DNA from: DATDRS01 sp035291605
GTDB lineage: Bacteria > Chloroflexota > Anaerolineae > Anaerolineales > UBA6663
DNA: 10,204 bases
Direction of reading: 5' to 3'
NCBI GenBank assembly: GCA_035291605.1
Contig: DATDRS010000121.1
Coordinates: 1 to 10,204 of the forward strand
The notes under the pieces are model-generated. The model ran no database searches. It saw nothing but the letters and a program-made list of their open reading frames with translations, and had not been told where the DNA came from. A program made the position numbers and the translations under genes. Shown piece after piece: positions 6,224 to 10,204 of the stretch; position 1 is the stretch's first letter, and every line of letters begins with the position of its first letter.

Positions 6224-6612
6224 ATGCTCTTTTGGCTGGGTGTATTCCTCTTGATCACCGGAGGTATCTCATTCCTCTTCAATGAGTTTACGGTCAATGT
6301 GCGCCGGAGGGTGAAACCCTGGTGGCGTGACGATGCCAATCCTGCGCGGGATCAGGCGACCAAAGAAGTCCACCGCTTGGTGGTCTATCTCGGCTCGATT
6401 CTTTCGCTGGAACTGGGCTTTTATCTCACGGGTTGGGTGAGTGGGAGCGAACCTATACGCGGCTTGATTTACCTGGGGAGGGGCATGGTATTATTCTGGC
6501 GTCGGCGGCTATTCTGGTTTTCTCTCGTCCGAAGGAAGTCAAAGGGATAGGGTCTAGATCCGCCGAGCGGGTGATGCGCACCGTTAGCCCCTTGCCCCTT
6601 TTCTGGCTATGA
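6224..6612 (+). CDS. Small membrane protein, probably frameshifted near its C-terminus
   Basis: The start is firm: GAGGAG at 6212-6217 lies six bases before ATG 6224. Residues 2-19 (LFWLGVFLLITGGISFLF) and about 52-72 (VVYLGSILSLELGFYLTGWV) are membrane segments flanking an arginine-rich soluble loop. The uninterrupted frame stops at 6550 after an unlikely tail, RGMVLFWRRRLFWF. In the next frame the same bases read GIILASAAILVFSRPKEVKG, a much better third membrane helix with a basic end. One missing base in GGGGAGGGG (6475-6483) would join them. The corrected frame then runs through the half-site at 6566-6589 and stops at 6610-6612, overlapping the next start as ATGA, though the native stop may have been lost. 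Residues 81-85 (LIYLG) are the last before the break. I do not recognise the family. Confidence 0.6.
6566..6589 (+). other. attC-like right half-site 2
   Basis: AGCGGGTGATGCGCACC followed by GTTAGCC matches 9389-9412 at 21 of 24 positions. It has the form of an attC inner box plus right end (one base off GTTRRRY). The preceding bases CCGCCGAGCGG form a small hairpin tip, and no left arm is present. Confidence 0.4.
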
Positions 6613-9365
6613 GCTCAAACCTTCCTACCACAACTCTTACCTTCCTTTTCACTGACATTGAAGGTAGCACACAACTTTGGGAACACCATCCTGAACCGAT
6701 GAGGGTCGTTATGGCAAAGCATGACGCCATTTTGCGCGAAGCGATTGAAGCAAACAACGGCCACGTCATCAAAACAACCGGCGATGGCGTACATGCTGTT
6801 TTTGGAACTGCCCTAGACGCGATCCACGCCACCCTGGTCGGGCAGAATCAACTTCGAGCGCCGCTGGCTGATTTGCAGATCCAAGTTCGCATGGGGTTGC
6901 ACACTGGCGAAGCGGAATTGCGCGCGGGCGATTACTACGGACAAGCCCTCAACCGCGCCGCGCGCATCATGTCCATTGGGCATGGCGGACAAATCCTGCT
7001 CTCCGCCATCACGGCGGAATTGGTGCGCGAACACTTGCCCGCGGAAACAACCTTGCACGATTTGGGCCAGCATCGGCTGAAAGATTTGATTCGCCCTGAA
7101 CACATTTATCAACTCAACGCGCCCAACCTGCCCATTGAATTTCCTGCCCTCAAATCGCTCAACACATTTCCCAACAACTTGCCTCTCCAACTGACCGGTT
7201 TCATCGGCCGCGACAAAGAAATGGCAGAGGCGGAGCAATTGCTCTCAGCCACAAGGCTGCTCACCTTCATTGGCCCTGGAGGCACCGGCAAAACGCGCCT
7301 GGCTCTGCAAGTAGCTGCTGACTGGTTAGCGGAGTTCCAGGATGGCGTTTGGTTGGTGGAACTCGCACCGCTTGCCGCTTCAGACTACGTTGTTCCAACC
7401 CTGGCGACTACGTTTGAATTACGCGAAACCCCGGGCATTCACCTCATCCATCTCGTCATTGATTATCTGCGCGCCAAACAACTCCTGCTCATCCTTGATA
7501 ACTGCGAGCATCTTATTGAGGTTTGCGCACAACTTGCCGATCAACTATTGCATGCTTGCCCGGCTCTCAAGCTCATCGCCAGCAGTCGCGAAGCATTGGG
7601 CATTACCGGCGAAACCGTTTATCGCGTCCCACCCCTTTCATTGCCGGAGAAAACAGTCTCAGCAGAAACTTTGCTGGCCTGTGAGGCCGGGCGACTCTTC
7701 ATCGAACGCGCCGCGAAAGCGGAGCCGCGCTTCCGGTTGACGGATTACAACGCCCCAGCCATCGCCCAGATCTGCCTCCGTCTCGACGGGATTCCGCTCG
7801 CCTTAGAGTTGGCTGCGGCGCGCGTCAAATTATTTACACCGGAACAGATCGCGGAACGACTCGACGACCGTTTTAAATTACTCACAGGCGGAAGCCGCAC
7901 TGCTCTACCGCGCCAACAGACTCTGCGGGCGATGATTGATTGGAGTTATCAAACCCTCACCACAAGCGAACAAAATCTCTTGCGCCAGCTGGCGGTCTTT
8001 GCGGGCGGATGGACGTTCGAGGCCGTGGAAGCCGTTGTCGGGGAGGCACAGGCGCTGGAGGGTTTGTTGGGGCTGATCAACAAATCGCTGGTCAATGTTG
8101 AGGAGCAGGCAGACCAATCGCGTTATCGTTTTCTTGAAACCATCCGTCAATATGCGCTGGAGAAGTTGGTCGAATCGGGCGGGGCCACTGAGGCGCGCAA
8201 TCGCCAGCTGGATTATTTTCTGGACTATGCCGACCAAGCGGAACCGGCCACCTTCAGTCCAGAGCGCCCAGAACGGCTGGATCAATTGGAACTCGAACAT
8301 GATAATTTGCGTGCCGCACTGGAATGGGCAACAGAAAATCAACCCGCCAAAGCATTGCAATTAGCAGAGTTGATGAGTGGTTTCTGGAGCATGCGCGATT
8401 ACTACATGGAAGCGCGCGCCTGGTGCCAGAAGATATTAACTCGAACCGAAGGCATGCCCTCGCTTGAAAAGGCGCGGGCCAAAGTCTTTGAGACCTTAGG
8501 ATGGATGGCGACCTTGCAAGGCGACCACCAAGCTGGCCGCGTGGCCTCAGAAGCCGGTCTTAGTCTCGCAAGACGAATAAACGACTCAAAAACAATCGCG
8601 CGCGCCTTAAACAGCCTCGCCTTTTCTTCGCTTTTTCTTGGAGACTATGAGACAGCCTCAAAGGCAGCGGTAGAAAGCGAAGCCATTGCGCGCCAGATGG
8701 GGTACACCTCGGAACTCGCCTTGGCGTTGACTACTCGCGCCCAGATCGCCTACATCGCGAGCAGAGACCTGGTCGCGGTCAAGACATATTTGGAGGAGAG
8801 TCTTGCTTTGGCGCAAGCGACAGGATTTCAGTGGGCTTTTTCAATCTCGGTCTATGGGTTGGCTCGCGCAGCTGGCGCCAGTGGGGACATTGAAACGGCG
8901 CGACGGAGATTTGAAGAATCCGCCGACGTGGGGCTAAGGATGGGCAATAGGCAGATGATCTATGCGAGCCGCAGTGAACTGGCACATGTTTTGCGGGAAC
9001 ACGGTGAACTTGACGAGCCGTTAGCCATCTACAAAGAGGTGATACTCGGCTGGGTTGAATTGGGCCATCGCGCTGCGGTAGCGCATGAACTGGAATGCAT
9101 TGCCTTCATCTTCAGACGCAAAGGGCAGGCGCACCGCGCAGCCAACCTGCTTGGCGCAGCAGAGGCGCTGCGCCAAGCGATCGACTCATCCATGACCGAC
9201 ATAGAAGGCGTTGAATATGATCGGGAGGTTTCCGCTTTGCGCACGCAATTGGATGAAGCCGCGTTTACGACGTCATGGTCGGAAGGCCGTGCGATGACAA
9301 TGGATGAGGCTATCACTTTGGCCCTAAATGACGCACGGGCTGGGATGTCGCACAGCAGTCGTTAG
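6609..9365 (+). CDS. Class III nucleotidyl cyclase - NB-ARC/AAA-like ATPase - TPR signalling protein
   Basis: The protein has 918 residues. Residues about 9-175 are a class III cyclase domain: FTDIEGST gives metal Asp D16, and KTTGDGVHAVF gives K55 and the second metal Asp D59. It may make cAMP, or act as a regulatory domain. TGFIGRDKEM (about 197-206) opens a STAND-type ATPase with Walker A GPGGTGKT (222-229), Walker B LLLILDN (292-298) and the GIPLALELAA motif (394-403). From about 540 to 870 helical repeats resemble TPRs, for protein binding. The tail SWSEGRAMTMDEAITLAL is common in this ATPase-TPR group. No C-terminal LuxR helix-turn-helix is seen, so output is probably through the cyclase or partner proteins. 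It is cytoplasmic. The start overlaps a stop as ATGA and has no clear Shine-Dalgarno, suggesting coupling or leaderless expression. Such fusions are frequent in Chloroflexota and actinobacteria. The frame is intact. Confidence 0.9.
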   Translation: MSSNLPTTTLTFLFTDIEGSTQLWEHHPEPMRVVMAKHDAILREAIEANNGHVIKTTGDGVHAVFGTALDAIHATLVGQNQLRAPLADLQIQVRMGLHTGEAELRAGDYYGQALNRAARIMSIGHGGQILLSAITAELVREHLPAETTLHDLGQHRLKDLIRPEHIYQLNAPNLPIEFPALKSLNTFPNNLPLQLTGFIGRDKEMAEAEQLLSATRLLTFIGPGGTGKTRLALQVAADWLAEFQDGVWLVELAPLAASDYVVPTLATTFELRETPGIHLIHLVIDYLRAKQLLLILDNCEHLIEVCAQLADQLLHACPALKLIASSREALGITGETVYRVPPLSLPEKTVSAETLLACEAGRLFIERAAKAEPRFRLTDYNAPAIAQICLRLDGIPLALELAAARVKLFTPEQIAERLDDRFKLLTGGSRTALPRQQTLRAMIDWSYQTLTTSEQNLLRQLAVFAGGWTFEAVEAVVGEAQALEGLLGLINKSLVNVEEQADQSRYRFLETIRQYALEKLVESGGATEARNRQLDYFLDYADQAEPATFSPERPERLDQLELEHDNLRAALEWATENQPAKALQLAELMSGFWSMRDYYMEARAWCQKILTRTEGMPSLEKARAKVFETLGWMATLQGDHQAGRVASEAGLSLARRINDSKTIARALNSLAFSSLFLGDYETASKAAVESEAIARQMGYTSELALALTTRAQIAYIASRDLVAVKTYLEESLALAQATGFQWAFSISVYGLARAAGASGDIETARRRFEESADVGLRMGNRQMIYASRSELAHVLREHGELDEPLAIYKEVILGWVELGHRAAVAHELECIAFIFRRKGQAHRAANLLGAAEALRQAIDSSMTDIEGVEYDREVSALRTQLDEAAFTTSWSEGRAMTMDEAITLALNDARAGMSHSSR

Positions 9366-9388
9366 TTCAAGCGACTCGGCCTAGCCCC

Positions 9389-9412
9389 AGCGGGTGAAGC
9401 GCGCCGTTAGGC
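9389..9412 (+). other. attC-like right half-site 3
   Basis: AGCGGGTGAAGCGCGCC plus GTTAGGC (9406-9412, exact GTTRRRY) lies 23 bases after the cyclase gene stop. It is bounded by a 6-bp inverted repeat, GGCCTA (9379-9384) and TAGGCC (9408-9413). The whole is only 35 bases, too short for a complete attC, and lacks a paired left inner arm. Confidence 0.4.
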
Positions 9413-9428
9413 CGCGCGAAGGTAGGCA

Positions 9429-9476
9429 TCTGGTGAGAGTCCTTGTGGTCGGCAGTCCCGTGGGGAACGCACCGGA
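9429..9476 (+). promoter_or_regulatory. Possible structured 5' leader
   Basis: TCTGGTG (9429-9435) can pair with CACCGGA (9470-9476) to give seven base pairs, one of them G-T. The enclosed loop contains the small hairpin TCCC-GTG-GGGA. GGAGGAGGAG (9474-9483) overlaps the 3' strand of the outer stem, so folding could mask it as a ribosome-binding site. The GGTGAGAGTCC motif recalls pieces of group II introns and cobalamin elements, but neither can be demonstrated. Confidence 0.2.
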
Positions 9477-9492
9477 GGAGGAGACGTCATGA

Positions 9493-9792
9493 CCAATTGT
9501 CTGGCCGTCTGGTTGGGTATGGCATATTGGCCAGCCTGATTACCTGCAGATGATCCTAGGCATCTACGCGACCCTCGGCGTCTTTCTGATCATCGCCGCT
9601 CGCGATCCGCTCAAACATCTGAGCCTCATCTGGTTCACCGTGTGGTCAAGCCTGGTGCACGGCGGGATAATGGCGATTCAGGCGTTAGTGAATCCTGAAC
9701 ATATTGGTCATCTGTTAGGAGATGTGCCCACGATATTCATCGTGGCAGCGTTACTGGCCTTTCTGACTCCGAGGAGAGAGCAGGCCTTGTGA
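9493..9792 (+). pseudogene. DUF6632-like membrane protein, N-terminus missing
   Basis: From 9493 to 9549 the frame reads PIVWPSGWVWHIGQPDYLQ. It then continues at ATG 9550 with MILGIYATLGVFLIIAARDP, SLIWFTVWSSLVHGGIMAIQ and PTIFIVAALLAFLTPRREQAL. This matches my memory of DUF6632 membrane proteins (about 130-140 residues), in which a first membrane helix precedes the LWPSGW segment. That helix is absent here: a stop at 9490-9492 closes the frame. A strong GGAGGAGGAG precedes an ATG at 9489, but that frame ends after 16 codons (MTNCLAVWLGMAYWPA). So either a frameshift and deletion removed the N-terminus, or a shortened 80-residue protein starts at 9550 without a ribosome-binding site. Function of the family is unknown. 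The gene ends two bases from the convergent Lrp-like gene. Confidence 0.6.
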
Positions 9793-9794
9793 CC

Positions 9795-10025
9795 TTACAC
9801 TCCCACGGCCAGGCAGGTGATTGTTTCCAACACACCCGGGATGGTCTGGATGTCCCAGCCGACGAGGCGGCCCAGGGCTTTGAGATCGGGGGCCTCGACC
9901 ACAGCGACAGCGTCATACTCGCCGAAAGTCATATCGGCCTGCAAAACGCCTTTCACCTGGCGCAGTTGGCTCAGCGCCTCTCCGATTTCCCCGGTCTGAA
10001 TGTTGATCAAAATGTAGGCTTTCAT
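9795..10025 (-). CDS. Stand-alone Lrp/AsnC ligand-binding (RAM) domain protein
   Basis: The 76-residue protein is a single beta-alpha-beta-beta-alpha-beta RAM domain, as at the C-terminus of Lrp/AsnC regulators: KAYILINIQTGEIGEALSQL, VKGVLQADMTFGEYDAVAVV, then LVGWDIQTIPGVLETITCLA. The GEYDAVAVVEA segment corresponds to the conserved GxYD(I/A) region that shapes the effector-binding interface. No DNA-binding helix-turn-helix is present, so it probably oligomerises and senses amino acids or similar small molecules, or modulates a full-length Lrp partner. Stand-alone RAM proteins are common in archaea and Chloroflexota. GGAG lies four bases before the ATG on the minus strand. It is transcribed in the same direction as the partial gene upstream at 10094-10204, 68 bases away, so the two may share a transcript. 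Confidence 0.85.
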   Translation of the reverse strand: MKAYILINIQTGEIGEALSQLRQVKGVLQADMTFGEYDAVAVVEAPDLKALGRLVGWDIQTIPGVLETITCLAVGV

Positions 10026-10038
10026 AGATCTCCGTCGG

Positions 10039-10069
10039 CAGTAGTCAGTAGACAGTCGTCAGCAGACAG
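10039..10069. repeat. Degenerate heptanucleotide tandem repeat
   Basis: Four heptamers and a partial fifth follow one another: CAGTAGT, CAGTAGA, CAGTCGT, CAGCAGA, CAG. They lie between two minus-strand genes, in the likely leader of the Lrp-like gene. Similar CAGTAGT/CAGTAGA tracts are, from memory, common intergenic repeats in Chloroflexota. Confidence 0.65.
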
Positions 10070-10093
10070 ATGAGGCGGGCAGAGAAGCGGCGA

Positions 10094-10204
10094 TCACGCC
10101 TCGGCCTCGTCGTCCCCGTCGAAAAAGTTGTTCAACTGGATGTGAAAATAGTCGAGCCGGTGGGCCACGATGCGCGCCATGCGTTCCGACAGGAGCGCGC
10201 GCAG
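10094..10204 (-). CDS. C-terminus of an unidentified protein (partial)
   Basis: The last 36 codons and the stop of a minus-strand gene enter the window: LRALLSERMARIVAHRLDYF, then HIQLNNFFDGDDEAEA. The frame is open to the window edge, and the other two frames are either interrupted or read as implausible protein. The segment is a likely amphipathic helix followed by an acidic tail. The family cannot be recognised from so short a piece. Confidence 0.55.
   Translation of the reverse strand: MRALLSERMARIVAHRLDYFHIQLNNFFDGDDEAEA

Noticed and set aside
9421..9490. Cobalamin riboswitch
   Set aside because: Only a short GGTGAGAGTCC similarity is present. The other conserved boxes are absent and the downstream gene has no link to B12.
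9789..10073. Plus-strand frame of 94 codons antisense to the Lrp-like gene
   Set aside because: The minus-strand RAM domain protein is clear, has a ribosome-binding site and explains this region.

Overview
This is a 10.2-kb window of GC-rich bacterial DNA, most likely from a Chloroflexota (Anaerolineae-like) genome or metagenomic contig. The assignment rests on three soft signs. The secreted beta-propeller protein ends in LYLPIVQR, a C-terminal tail I associate with exported Chloroflexota proteins. A class III cyclase is fused to an NB-ARC-like ATPase and TPRs. Interspersed and heptameric repeats of a kind I associate with this phylum are present. No rRNA, tRNA, CRISPR array, transposase or integrase gene is visible.

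Layout. Positions 1-2091 hold the 3' part of a large secreted protein with a seven-repeat beta-propeller and carboxypeptidase-regulatory-like domains. From about 2360 to at least 5330 the window looks like a stretch of integron gene cassettes without a visible integrase (CALIN-like). Small unrelated genes, all on the plus strand, are separated by attC-type sites. Two sites are convincing: 2696-2765 and 5269-5327. Each pairs imperfectly into a hairpin with one unpaired base in the left arm, the extrahelical base typical of attC. A third, weaker site is at 4320-4419. The cassette genes are a decayed hypothetical gene (2363-2683), a possible 41-codon ORF (2760-2885), a ClbS/DfsB-like DinB-fold protein (2986-3507), an orphan C-terminal gene fragment (3533-3715), a second DinB-family protein (3766-4299) and a VOC/glyoxalase-fold protein (4866-5264).

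From 5383 to about 9800 the genes are still unrelated and co-directional: a SAM-dependent methyltransferase broken by a frameshift, a small membrane protein also apparently frameshifted, the 918-residue cyclase/ATPase/TPR protein, and the 3' part of a DUF6632-like membrane protein. The first three are each followed by something resembling only the right half of an attC (6186-6210, 6566-6589, 9389-9412), suggesting eroded or fused cassettes. At 9795 the strand changes: a stand-alone Lrp/AsnC ligand-binding domain protein and the C-terminus of an unidentified protein lie on the minus strand.

The genes do not form a pathway. They look like independently acquired accessory genes. The main caution is that at least three reading frames carry single-base indels, two of them next to G runs, so sequencing or assembly error must be excluded before calling those genes dead.
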